Part shown: one piece after another, positions 54,340 through 64,000 of the stretch
How positions within the stretch are numbered: position 1 is the stretch's first letter
Layout of the letters: each line of letters begins with the position of its first letter
Source: Tiliqua scincoides
Taxonomy: Eukaryota; Chordata; Lepidosauria; Squamata; Scincidae
DNA length: 64,000 nt
Direction of reading: 5' to 3'
NCBI RefSeq assembly: GCF_035046505.1
Contig: NC_089822.1
Span: forward strand, 96,005,659-96,069,658
The notes under the pieces: model-generated
What the model was told of the DNA's origin: nothing
What the model saw: the letters and a program-made list of their open reading frames with translations, nothing else
Database searches by the model: none
Position numbers and translations under genes: made by a program

Positions 54340-55390
54340 ACTTTTATTATTACCATTTTTTGTTTGTTTGTTTGTTTGTTGTTGTTTATTGGCTGTGATT
54401 CCATTTGAAAAGAACATTGTACCATTGAACCCACATCATGCAGGAAAAGGTAGCAGGCATATTACAAACAAAATTTACATTCACAAAGTCTCTACTTGAA
54501 GGTCACCTTCGTGGCTGCTTTGGAAGGTGCGGCATGCATCGTGGACAGGAGCGAGGAGCATTCTTTTTTTTTTTTTTTTTGCCTGTTAGAAAATGCTCCT
54601 CTAGTTAGGGTTCTGCTTTTTTTTATTATTATTATGCAAGTGTGAAAATAAGCATAGTTTAAAAAGACATTTACTGAAAGATGCTGCGGAGTGAGCACAA
54701 ATAACTGGAATTTTGGTGAACACAGAATAGAACAGATACAGAGAACAGGTTTAGGTATACATAGGACATTACATTCAGATCACAACAACGGATTCCTAAA
54801 CAACAATTGGTTCTAGTGTTCTAAGAGCCTGTTCAAAAGATGCGCTGGACATCATTGGTATGTTGTTTCTCGGAAGAAGGACTGGGCGAATGGCAACTAA
54901 GCTAACACAGCATACTGGAAACAGAGACAGAGGAATGCCAAAGTGGTTTTGCACACAATCTAAGTTCTTTTTGTGATGGTGGTGGTGGTCAGTTTGTTTT
55001 CTTTTAAAACAGAGTAGCATTCATAATTAATATTGCAGTCTGATTTCATATGGCTTTCTCTAAAGATAAAATGCAAGTTCACGAACGTCAACGCCAAACT
55101 CCATCAATTGCTTGGTTCCCCCCCAAAAGTGAACGCCGTTTGATTAATACTGCTTTTATTTTTAGAATGAAACAGAAAGGCTCTTGGGGATACAATGCAA
55201 AAAAAAAAAAAAAAAAAAGGCAAGGAAAGAACTGCCCAAGCTTTCTATGTTAATAAAAACTGATTATTGTTTTTTTTTAAAAAGAACAAAACCGAAACAG
55301 AAGACCTCATATACCTGAGATTGAACATATTGTGATGCAAAGTTTTTTTTTTCCCCCCCTTCTAAAAAGTATGGAAGGACAAAGAGATAT
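54340..55390 (-). other. Candidate distal 3' UTR, possibly CPLX1
   Basis: This 1-kb block is AT-rich, has no recognised transposon, and on the minus strand reads like an mRNA 3' UTR. It contains U-rich and A-rich stretches, CAGTAAATGTCTTTTTAAAC, and AATAAA signals at plus-strand 54385-54390 (minus CCAATAAACAAC) and near 54341-54346. It lies 5-6 kb downstream of the CPLX1 stop codon in the right orientation. Simple tracts include (GTTT)n at 54361-54384, a T run at 54564-54580 and an A run at 55199-55218. It could instead be the end of another gene or single-copy intergenic DNA. Confidence 0.4.
54361..54384 (+). repeat. (TTTG)n microsatellite
   Basis: About six GTTT units directly next to a TTTATT motif. 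Confidence 0.9.
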
Positions 55391-55541
55391 TAACATAAGA
55401 ACATAAGAACAGCCCCACTGGATCAGGCCATAGGCCCATCTAGTCCAGCTTCCTGTATCTCACAGCGGCCCACCAAATGCCCCAGGGAGCACACCAGATA
55501 ACAAGAGACCTCATCCTGGTGCCCTCCCTTGCATCTGGCAT
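55391..55541 (-). mobile_element. CR1 LINE 3' end
   Basis: Minus strand: GCCAGATGCAAGGGAGGGCA, GAGGTCTCTTGTTATCTGGT, GGTGGGCCGCTGTGAGATAC, and the TTCTTATGTTCTTATGTTA tail. Confidence 0.88.
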
Positions 55542-57442
55542 ATTCAAAATCCAAGCAAAGAACCACACCTCTTTGGTCTTTGTTTAAGTACATCACCTGG
55601 CTGAGTGGTGGGTTTAGTGTTTTGCTAGTGGCCCTCAGATCCATACAGGGCAAAAGCTGAGAAAGGAGGAATTGTGTCATCATTACATGTCCAGGTGGGG
55701 ACTATGTTCGTTTCAGTTTAGGCACTTTGGCAGAAGTGCTTCAGGTACACAGCTCAGGGCTGATCCTGCATGATCACATGGCAGAATCCTTCCTGGACTG
55801 GGCCACTTCATAATTTAGTGGGGATCCCCCCTGCATCTTTAATGCTCTCTTATATTAGAGGAACAAAAAAACTCTTGCATGTTGAAAGCTAGCACATCAA
55901 GAAGATGACTAAGCTAGAACCTTTCTTCCTGATGTACTAATTTTCCATGTGCAAGAAGTCTTCTTTAATGGAAGAGGGCATTCAAAAATGTTAATGTCTA
56001 CTTGCAGCCAGAACAATTAAGGGAGGAATCTACCATGTTATTTTGCTGACCATGCTGCTTATCTCTCAGTCCACCGACAGAAATATAATATGACATAAAT
56101 CCAGTAGCCCAGCTGCTCCTTCACTCCTAGCCATTTTCTAGTAGAAGAAAAAAATAAAATATTAGATTGTATGGCTCTGTTAATGCCATTGGGCTCCAAC
56201 AAGTATCGTGAGTGCACAATGTCTTATTCATGATCCTTGGATCTGGTTCTGTTTCTACATATATATTTTGGCTGCAATCCTATATACCTTTCCTGGGAAT
56301 AAGTCCCGTTGAACACAATAGGACTTACATCTGTATAGACATGCATAGGATTCTGCAGTTAGTCTTCTTATTCAACTCAAGTCCAAGCAGATTCACATGA
56401 CCAAAGTGCAGCAACGATACAGACTGTGATTTGTAGCTATGTGCAAAGCAATTGTCTGATTGCTTTACTATACAGTCAGGTTACTTTCTAGCCTATAATG
56501 ATGTTTCTTTCCATCCTGCCCAACATCCCTGTGGGCTAACATCCCCACATCCCTAACATCCCAACATCTCAGCGTAATAAGATAAAAGACTTTGCCATAC
56601 AACCGGCTGTATTGCATCATGATCTCGCCATTCAGCAAGATCTGTGTGCGAATTTTGAATGAATAAGGAGAGAAAAATAGGGTGAGCAAAAAACAAACTA
56701 TAATATTTAAATAAATACACAACACAAATGGTTGCAGGGAGACAAGACACTGGTTTGTGATTAGTGACAATATTATGAGCCGTTGAGTAAGGGCATATCC
56801 ACGCCTTCAGATTTAAATGGGTTTAATGGTCATTCTCCCGCCCCCCCCTGCGGAACTGTGAGAAATGTAGTTCTGTGTGGGAGGACTATGGAAGCACTAT
56901 CAGAGAATTCTCATCACCTTTATCAAACTACATATCCCAGGATTCTTTTGGGGAAACCATGACCATTTAAACTTGTGCATGCCAATATATGGCAGACCAG
57001 AGACTCAGAAACCGATGCACTCAATTTAAAATGAAACCATGTAAAATGTCTTAGCAGTTACACGTTGGTATGGAGAAATAGGTAAATTACCTGTAGAATC
57101 TAGAGGTTGTTGAGTAGAAGACAATGCTGAGCAAATATATACATTCCTCACCTGATAGTCCCAAATCTCATTACACTACCATATTACTGAAAATGATGAC
57201 AGTGCTTCATGATTCATTATGGGCCTGCCCTGCCATGCTACATTCATCTGGTAAGGACTTCATCACAAATTATGGTGTTGGGCACAAGGAGTAGAGCCTT
57301 GTCTGGGGTGGTGGCCTCATTCTGGTACTCCCACCCCAGGAGCTAAGTCAAACTTGCTCCTTCGTTTGCTTTTAGTATATTGACAAAGTGGGTACTGGTT
57401 CACAGAGCATTTAGGTAGGCTGTACGCATGCTAGGAAAATTA
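55542..57442. other. Unassigned stretch
   Basis: No exon recognised. It lies downstream of CPLX1 and would be within its 3' UTR only if the distal end at about 54.36 kb is used. One 90-bp element lies at 56270-56357. A repeated CTAACATCCC / AACATCTC tract is near 56535-56570. Confidence 0.4.
56270..56357 (-). mobile_element. 90-bp palindromic MITE-like element
   Basis: GGCTGCAATCCTATATACC, TTCCTGGGAATAAGTCCCGT, GGACTTACATCTGTATAGAC and GCATAGGATTCTGCA match the family in reverse orientation. Confidence 0.8.
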
Positions 57443-57960
57443 CAGCCCAATCTAACCCTCACAATATGCTGGCAGATCTTGTGATCTGCCATCATTATCA
57501 TGTGGACCACCAATGCATGAGCTGCTCTGACAGCCCACGGAGCGCTACTGATGGAGCAGCGGCTGATAAGCCAAATGCCACCACTGGCAGGCTATAGATA
57601 GGCCAGTAATGAAGGTAGGTTGTGGCGGGCTGGATCAGGGAAGGGATTGGGGCAGGTCGTGGGAGGATCAGGGGTGAGATAGGGTGGATCTCAGTGGCAG
57701 CAGCATCCATGAAATCCAGAGCCCCTGCCTCGGGCACAATACCCATCCACCCCTTGGCCTAACAGATTTATGCCAGTAAAATTGTTGGGTAGATCTGAGT
57801 AGGTCCTTTGAGGACCAGGGAGCAGCGGATGAGGTAAATAAAACATTTCTTTATTTACCTATCCCTGTTGGCCTGGTCCCCAGCAGACCCACAGGATACC
57901 TGGGGAAGCTGCGCCAGCATCCCTTCATAGGGCAGGCTGCCCAAGGATAAGATTAGGCCC
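57443..57960 (+). mobile_element. Family L element
   Basis: Left end CAGCCCAATCTAACCC and right end GGATAAGATTAGGCCC. The hairpin pairs GAGGTAAATAAAAC (57831-57844) with TTTATTTACCTATCC. GGCAGATCTTGTGATCTGCC (57471-57490) is a further perfect palindrome. Confidence 0.7.
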
Positions 57961-60159
57961 TTAAATGCCTTTCCCATTGCTTGTAATTGTTCTGTTATTC
58001 TCTATACTTGTAGTTTAAGCATGTGTGGCTTAATTTCTATTTTTAAATTATTGGTTTGTTTGTTTTTTAACAATGTTTCAGCGTGCTATGAGGATCAATT
58101 TTATAAATAAATAAATAATTGAGCACTTGCTCCAAAGCTACTGGAATCGCATTATCATCAGTAGCGTTGTGGATATAATAGAATAAATATAGTTGTGTTT
58201 TTTTTAAACCTGATGAAAGGAAATTAATTTTTCTGCAAGTCAGAGTTTGGACAGAAATCTAGCACTGCTTTCTAGATTAGCTATAAGAACTGACTAAGCA
58301 CTTCTGGCTTAGAAAATGCTTCTGACTTTGAAATTGCTGTTCTAGTATTCAGGTGTATTATTATAATAAAACAAAAACGGTCCCACTCAAAATGGCCAAT
58401 ATTTTGCTAATTAATCTGTCTTCTTTCAATGGGCATGGTCAAAATGCCAACTCTGAAAACTGTAGCCAATGCTCTTCCTCCTTCATGAAGCCCTCTGGCA
58501 TCACACTCCTCATGTCAATAACAATATATATTTACGCCAGTAAAATTGCTGGGGTATATACATATTTAAAAAAAAAACAAAAACAGATTCAATATGGCTG
58601 CTCATTCCAACACTTTGATCGTGCAACCGTCAAGTGAAATTGATTTGATGCCTCAGTGCGAGGCTGATTTTTTCACTAAGCTTTCATACTGAGATCAGGA
58701 GGCCCAGTACAGGTTTGACCATTCAAGCCACTAGTGGTCAAAGGTGACCACTCAAGAACACCTTCTTGCAAACCTCTCAATAAGCTGTTTGTGCCCTGTA
58801 CCATATCAAATGGCAGCTGGGGCCATCAAATATTTGAATGATCTCCAGCATGAAGATATTTGATTTGATTGATTTGAATGAAGAAAGACCCATCGTTACA
58901 GCAAAGGGCTAGAGACCTACTTTCTGTTTTAAACATGGTCTGCAGATCCAGGGACAGGGCTTGCTCCCACAGTTCTCCCTCAATAGCTAAGGCCCTGATT
59001 GGCTGTAAAAGAATAACGAGGGCTCAGACAAAGCTGGTTGGCTAGCACAGACGGAATACCTCAGAGCAAGCTGGAAAGTTTACAGAACTAGAGGAAAGGC
59101 ATTGGCAGACATTTGTTAATCTAGGATGGGAAGACTGCACTTTTATGGACTAAGGAGACCCTATCTTTGCTAGCTCCTTGTTATGGCTATTTTCTGAACT
59201 ACCAGACACTTGCTTATAAAATTCTGAGGCGTACAGATGCTTATTTGTAGCGTACAGATGCTTCACATTCTTTCATATCTCTGATACTGGAAATATGAGT
59301 AGAACATGATTCTGTTCTTTGTTATGTCTTGCCAGTGATGAGTAATAATTGGAACTCTATTTAAAAAAAACAAAAATCTGGTTCAATATAAACTGGAGAT
59401 AACCTTGATATAAAAGAGTAGGGCTGTGCTGAATATTCACCCATTTCTTTTTGATTTTTGGGAAATATTTTTTCCCCAAATGCTGTGGTTTTGAGAATAC
59501 AGTAATCACAATTTAATTGTTTTGGTGGTGAATATTAAATTAAACAATTTAATTGTTTTGGTGGTGACAATGATTTTCCCTAGCTGCTATGCTTCCATTC
59601 TATTGTCCCTCTATCTAGTTACTGCCTCTGTTGATCAAAGATCACATACTGACTGAAATCAAGTTGCACTTGGCTAGGTTGCCAATCCAATTTACTGAGG
59701 GCCAACCAAGTAATTTGAGATGGAGAGTAGGCTTCTTGGATTAGTCACATGAGTGATCCCAACCAACCAGGGATCACATAGTGTGCAGATGACATCTTGT
59801 ACCAAATCAGATTTGGGTACATGACGATGTCACTTACAGCCAACAAAAGTCAATTTGAAGAGAGAGCAAGAGAAGGCAATGCAAATGAACAGGCAACATT
59901 TTCTGAGGCATAGTAAAAAAAAAAAAAATCTTTGAAAGTGAAAGGTGTTTTCTTGAACATTGCAAAAAATGCCCTGCAAAATCAGTGAGTGCTTTTGGCT
60001 CAGCCCTATAGGAGAGACATTCTGTGGATAGCTGAGATGGCCTGATCCACTGTTAGATATCAACACAATTAAGAAGGAAAATAGACAAGCCAGCTGTCAT
60101 TCACTGTGGGTGAACCCTCTTCCTTCTGGGAGATGAAAACAAGCATGCTCTCACTCATT
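57961..60159. other. Unassigned AT-rich stretch downstream of CPLX1
   Basis: No exon or transposon recognised. A short direct repeat of AATTTAATTGTTTTGGTGGT with a following TGA lies at 59511-59570. It is relatively repeat-poor, in line with gene-proximal DNA. Confidence 0.45.
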
Positions 60160-60465
60160 CCTTCCCTCTGTACACCTGCCTTTATTTAACATACGTAGTA
60201 CTATGGCTTTATAATAATAAAAAGTTGTGTAGACTGCAGCTCATTAATCTTTACATCCATTTGGAGGCATCTACTAGATGTGGTATGTACAAAATAAGGA
60301 ATGGATGGGAGGGAATGGCGAGGGGTGGGCTTCAGGTGACTGACAAGGGACCAGAGTGTTTGGTGGGAAAAGGTGGTATGATGTGTGGCAAGTATAAATT
60401 CCCCATTTTATCAATGAGAAATCCATTGCTTTACTGTTCATGGACAGGCTGGCAGTCTATCGCTG
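60160..60465 (-). other. CPLX1: CPLX1 proximal 3' UTR
   Basis: Follows the CPLX1 stop codon on the minus strand without any repeat insertion. It ends just past the AATAAA at plus-strand 60181-60186, giving a 3' UTR of about 300 bases for a short transcript form. Minus-strand text includes TTTTTATTATTATAAAGCC before the signal. A longer form may use the region near 54.36 kb. The cleavage position is inferred from the usual 15-25 base spacing. Confidence 0.6.
60181..60186 (-). terminator. Canonical poly(A) signal AATAAA
   Basis: TTTATT on the plus strand, in the context GTTAAATAAAGGCAGG on the minus strand. It is the first canonical signal downstream of the CPLX1 stop codon. Confidence 0.65.
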
Positions 60466-60663
60466 TTACTTCTTAAACATGTCCTGGAGGGGACCAGGCA
60501 GGTATTTGATAACAGTGTCTAGGATGCTTTCTTCTTCTTCCTCGTCTTCATCGCCACAACCAGGGGGGATGGCCTTCTTTGGACGCGTCAGGCTTCCTTC
60601 AGCATTGGCTTCCAGAGCGGCCTGGGCCTCTGCTTCCCTTTCTTCCTTCTTCTTAATTCCATA
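60466..60663 (-). CDS. CPLX1: Complexin-1, last coding exon (C-terminal 65 residues)
   Basis: Complexin is a small cytosolic presynaptic protein that binds the assembled SNARE complex and both clamps and promotes synaptic vesicle fusion. This exon opens in phase 0 after an AG acceptor and reads [20 protein letters not shown], then [20 protein letters not shown], an acidic run, and [19 protein letters not shown] before [17 protein letters not shown] and AIPPGCGDE fit complexin-1; as I recall, complexin-2 has YGLKKKEEKEAE and AIPAGCGDE. The piece holds the end of the helical region and the C-terminal domain, whose last amphipathic helix binds curved membrane. It lacks the CAAX box of complexins 3 and 4. 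At 65 of about 134 residues it is the expected last exon. The SNARE-binding central helix and N-terminus lie on exons to the right, outside the window. The reading frame is intact, with no sign of decay. Confidence 0.97.
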   Translation of the reverse strand, partial: YGIKKKEEREAEAQAALEANAEGSLTRPKKAIPPGCGDEDEEEEESILDTVIKYLPGPLQDMFKK

Positions 60664-60680
60664 CTGCAGAGGGTGGGGTG
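60664..60680 (-). promoter_or_regulatory. Splice acceptor of the CPLX1 last exon
   Basis: On the minus strand the bases before the exon read CCCCACCCCACCCTCTGCAG, a C-rich pyrimidine tract ending in AG at 60665-60664. This fixes the exon start at 60663 and keeps the conserved tyrosine as the first residue. An in-frame ATG further upstream (60732) belongs to the intron. Confidence 0.9.
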
Positions 60681-61211
60681 GGGGGAAAGTTGGAAGAAAA
60701 GACCAAGATACTGTCATTCTCTCGACAAACACCCAGAGTTAAAGCAGGAAAGGATGCCTGTCGAGTGTTAATATTTGCTTTTATGAAGATCTTGTCTCGC
60801 CATCGTGCGTGGTGGTCAATAACGCCAAACCCTGAAATCAAACAGTATTCTTAAAATGTCAGGCTAGCCTTGAATTACAGAGCTGAGAAGCAAGAGTTGA
60901 CCTCTTAAAAACCAAAGAAACATTCTATAAAAAGCAAATCCCTCCTTGGTTGCACAGAAATTGAATACAGACCATTTTTGCCCAAGCGCTAGGCCTACCC
61001 CAAAGGCCTCTATGCCCTGGAGTGCCCCTTGCTAACTGCATTGAATGAGAACAAGACCAATAATTTCTGTCTGCTGTACCCCTCCTGGCACGCACTTCTC
61101 CTTCTTCCAACACCTAGATGGTTCTTGTGGGTCGTGGTGTTGATAACAAGGGCCCAATCAGTGCAGGAGATATTGTAAATTAGATGATGCTGTCAGATAA
61201 ACATCAGGGCC

Positions 61212-61422
61212 CAGTAGTGTAGCTGGGGGGGGGAAGAGTAAATACTGCAGGTGCCACAACATGCTGTGTAAATGGTTCCCCCCCCCGTTAGTTTCGGCAA
61301 GCATCTGTGTATTGCCGTCACTGCCCGGAATGGCTCTGACAGCAAGTGGGAGGGGCCACTTACACAGCAAGTTGCAGCACCTGCAGTGCTTACCGTTTCG
61401 CCCCCCTCTAGTTACACTACTG
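61212..61422. mobile_element. hAT-type MITE with about 65-bp inverted ends
   Basis: Left CAGTAGTGTAGCTGG and right CTAGTTACACTACTG are inverted, and the match continues through ACTGCAGGTGCCACAAC / GTTGCAGCACCTGCAGT and GCTGTGTAAATGG / CCACTTACACAGC. The flanks are TCAGGGCC (61204-61211) and TCAGGGCT (61423-61430), 7 of 8 identical. It lies in the CPLX1 intron. Confidence 0.9.
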
Positions 61423-61511
61423 TCAGGGCTCAGAAGTGTCTGAGCCTGCTATACTGCCCCCATGTCCCCAGTGTTGCTCACACCCTTCCCATATCCATCT
61501 CTGCTCTAGAT

Positions 61512-61830
61512 CAGTGGTTCTCATACGTTTTAGCACTTTTAGAATGGCAGTCTGCCAGGATCCACTGGAAGTGAAGTCGTTCACTTGGAAGTAATGCCAT
61601 GGCCAGAAGTGACATCACTAAGCAGGAAAATTTTTAACATCCCCCATATGACAAAATCAAATCTAATTAAGTAAGTAAATAAAAGTTTACAAGTATAAAA
61701 AAATTATTTAAACTAAAGAAGAACCCTTCTAACCTTCCCAAGTAGTTGCTGGTTAAAAAAAAAAAAAAATCTCCAAAACCTCAAAGGCTGAACTGTACTG
61801 AGAGGTGTGCAGCAGCCTGAGACTTCTAGG
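61512..61830 (+). mobile_element. hAT-type element, left end
   Basis: CAGTGGTTCTCATACGTTTT, TTAGAATGGCAGTCTGCCAG and CCAGAAGTGACATCACTAAG match 19171-19280. The AT-rich stretch that follows is also shared. The right limit is approximate. Confidence 0.65.
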
Positions 61831-62125
61831 CTCAGACATGCACACTCAGGTATTAGGTGTTTTATTCTGGGATCTAAACACCTCTATGATTAATCGAATG
61901 TTACTGGATTAATTACCTAGCAACGGAATTCAAAATTCTCCTTTCCAGCCAAGGCTGGAGCACTTTTGGCCCTCTTCTGCATTACACTGGTGGTATGGAA
62001 GCCACTGCAGTCCAATTCAGCATCAGCCAGGCTGGCACTCCTCAGTCATTTCCTTGTCTCCCCCTTTTCCTCCCGAAATGGAAATGATGATGTAGGGGCC
62101 ATCTCAAATTTGTGGATGGGAGGGG

Positions 62126-62127
<2 letters not shown>

Positions 62128-62160
<33 letters not shown>
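62128..62160 (+). repeat. (CT)n microsatellite
   Basis: 33 bases of uninterrupted TC repeat within the CPLX1 intron. Confidence 0.95.
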
Positions 62161-62164
<4 letters not shown>

Positions 62165-62604
62165 TGAAAATTGATCCATGGCCACTTCCTCTTTCCCTGA
62201 AATGGGAACTTCCTGTGTTTTCACAGGAGCCCCTGGAGGCAAGGTCTGATTTCAAGATGGGATGGGATCTGGTAGGATCTGTGTATCTGGTAGGACACAA
62301 CTGCTCCCTTTTGCCCTGTTGGCACTTGGCGGAAGGAAAAGTTATAGAGAAAGGAGAAAAGCGAAAAGCAAAAGGGGTTTATGGAGGAGGAGAAGATTCA
62401 CTGCTGTCACCAGATACTGCACTGCAACAGAAAAACACACACTCCAATGTTACTCTTACCAGTCCAACTTGGAAGGGGGGTGAGAGTCTTGAACCTGGAA
62501 GTAACCAAGTCGGTTCCTGGAAAGAAACGGCTCTTGTATGGGGAGGAACTGCACTGGAGACTCTTACAAGTTTAGGGCTTCTCATGTTACTTCACACTAA
62601 AGCA

Positions 62605-62848
62605 GCTTTCAATGCTTGCGATGTTCAACCACTGTGCTACGACACATTAGTGTGCCATGAATGGTCCACGTGTGTGCTGCAGTAGTTTAGGGAAGAGTCA
62701 TTTATTAGTAGGGCCATTGGGGGATTTAAGCCTCCTGGCAGTAGCATGGTGTGTCTTGTCCATTGTCAAAAAACTGATGGCGTGCCTTGACAATTTTAGC
62801 ACCTTGTCAGGGTGCCAAGGCATGAAAAAGGTTGAAAATCACTGCTCT
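62605..62848 (-). mobile_element. hAT (Charlie-like) element, one end
   Basis: On the minus strand it begins near CAGTGATTTTCAACC, then TTTTTCATGCCTTGGCACCC, GCTAAAATTGTCAAGGCACG and AAACTGATGGC complement motifs, and ends near a GTGGTTGAACATC motif. This is the style of a common hAT family with CAGTG-TTTTCAACC ends. Confidence 0.65.
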
Positions 62849-63081
62849 CTGCTGTCAAGGTAACACAAGAAGAATCCCCTATAGTGGTTGCATAATAAAA
62901 TATTAGCATTGAAATCTAGAGTTTTTCAAATGACACTAGTCCAAAATCCAGAGTACTTAAGTTCAGACTGTTATGTACAAACCTACAGGATCAAAAGCAC
63001 CCTACAGCTACTCTTGCCTGCTCATTCATTTCAATGAATGAAATGAGAATTAATTATGGAGAATTAAGGAGGCACTTAATA

Positions 63082-63106
63082 TGTGTGTGTGTGTGTGCGC
63101 GCGCGC
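63082..63106 (+). repeat. (TG)n(CG)n microsatellite
   Basis: TGTGTGTGTGTGTGTG runs into CGCGCGCG. A TCTC-rich tract follows at about 63118-63146. Confidence 0.95.
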
Positions 63107-63766
63107 TTGCCTGCTATCTGTCTCTCTGTCTCTCTCGCTCTCTCTGTGTGAAAAGACCTTTTGCAAAACTTTTCGTCCACCTAATCCAATAGTAATTGCT
63201 GTGTCTGGATGTTCGCTGCACCTTTTCCTGTGGTCTTGCATTCTAATTAAGCCGCTGGATGGAATCATGACATAATTCAGTACACAAGATTCACTGGGTA
63301 ACTGGCCAAGGCCAAGCCTCCATATCGGCTGGCAAAACACTTGATGAGAACGAGTGGTTTCAAGAATTAAAATTACATGAGATTTGAAAGAGATCAAAAG
63401 ATTATCCTAGGACAAACTGTTCAGTATTCACCGGGTCTGAACATGCACGCTGCAGGCACTCTTTTGATAGTTGGTTCTTTGGAATGTTCTTTTTTCATGG
63501 CTATTATATTAAGCCAGTCAGCACTGCCAAAAACTCCTCTCTACTGTCTTGCAAGCTGTGCCTTCCAAGGGAACAAGATGCAGCCAAACCATGGCCTCAG
63601 GAAGCTCCTTGATTGATTCTTGGCACCATTTTTCTTTTTATTGTTGTCTTTCCCCTGCTGCTGGCAAAGCAGTTGAGGAGCCGTGGGGATGACAGCTTCA
63701 CTTTTTGAGTTTGGGGTTGGGGTGAGGGAACCACCAGAGATGAAATCATCCTCGTGCAACACTAAA

Positions 63767-64000
63767 AGCCCAATACTATCCTGGGCCGGCCCAGAGCGCC
63801 CAGCCGTGCTGATGCAGTTTCCGCTGTATGCCATGTGCCAGCCGAGAACCAGGCAGTGATGGATAGGTAAGTAAAAAACTTCCAATGCCACTGCTGCCTT
63901 GTTCCCAATGGGCCTACTCAGATCTGCACCAGCTCTTTGCATGGCATAAACCCAAGTAGATCCAGGGTGCATGCTGAGTCTGGGCTGGGAATATACGATA
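63767..64000 (+). mobile_element. Family L element, cut by the window edge
   Basis: Left end AGCCCAATACTATCCTGGG, then GTGCTGATGCAGTTTCCGCT and the hairpin start GATAGGTAAGTAAAAAAC. It resembles the copy at 53652. The right end lies beyond 64000. Confidence 0.6.

Larger units (their letters stand above)
60664..64000 (-). other. CPLX1: CPLX1 intron preceding the last exon (partial)
   Basis: No other complexin exon was found on the minus strand to the window edge; in particular nothing encodes the central KKEEERQEALRQ helix. The intron carries three hAT-type elements, microsatellites, one family L element, and a repeat-free stretch at 63150-63420. Confidence 0.75.

Noticed and set aside
54492-54698. 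Minus-strand 68-codon frame ending APSKAATKVTFK as a coding exon
   Set aside because: It contains a poly-lysine stretch from an A run, no homologue is recognised, and the region reads as UTR.
60664-60841. Upstream extension of the complexin frame to the ATG at 60732, or another exon around 60800 reading RWRDK
   Set aside because: A good acceptor lies at 60664-60665, conservation stops exactly there, and no donor GT follows the RDK-like codons.

Overview
The window is vertebrate genomic DNA, most likely from a squamate reptile (lizard or snake). The evidence is its repeat content: a tRNA-derived SINE with a BovB-like tail of the Sauria SINE type (15594-16038), many CR1 LINE 3' ends with a TTCTTATG-type tail, SINEs derived from 5S rRNA, and many non-autonomous DNA transposons. 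No bacterial-style operons, CRISPR arrays or functional RNA genes were seen. Assignments rest on reading by eye and on remembered families; nothing was run against a database.

One host protein-coding segment is clear. The last coding exon of complexin-1 (CPLX1) lies on the minus strand at 60466-60663, with a splice acceptor at 60664-60665, a stop codon, and a proximal 3' UTR ending near an AATAAA signal (plus-strand 60181-60186). Positions 60664-64000 are therefore intron, and the upstream CPLX1 exons lie beyond the right edge. A repeat-poor, AT-rich block at 54340-55390 reads like a 3' UTR on the minus strand and may be a distal CPLX1 3' end. From 1 to about 54 kb I found no host exon; in mammals the next gene on this side of CPLX1 is PCGF3, but none of it is recognisable here.

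The left 54 kb is a mosaic of transposon fossils. (1) A set of short palindromic elements shares outward ends of the type GGGCCCAATCCTATCC or CAGCCCAATCCTA. They come in about 90-bp, 178-bp and 300-800-bp forms; several have 3-bp target duplications (ATA, TTA, TCA) and carry an internal hairpin built on AGGTAAG. (2) hAT-type elements begin with CAG, and several have 8-bp target duplications (13760-14135, 47098-47552, 50943-51250, 61212-61422). (3) An abundant CAG...CTG-ended repeat, called family A here, has hosted later insertions. (4) Family C has ends near CACTAGGGGG; its copy at 15266-16180 hosts a CR1 and the Sauria-type SINE. (5) The 5S-derived SINEs share their 3' tail with a LINE-like stretch at 14815-15265, which makes that LINE a candidate for the mobilising partner.

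Nested insertions give a relative order: family A, family C and the long palindromic elements are older; CR1, the Sauria-type SINE, the 5S SINEs and the 184-bp palindrome at 34792-34975 are younger. The observations most worth following are the palindromic element continuum with its built-in splice-donor motifs, the SINE/LINE tail match, the head-to-head 5S pair at 44246-44531, and the tandem array of the 90-bp element at 1683-2112.
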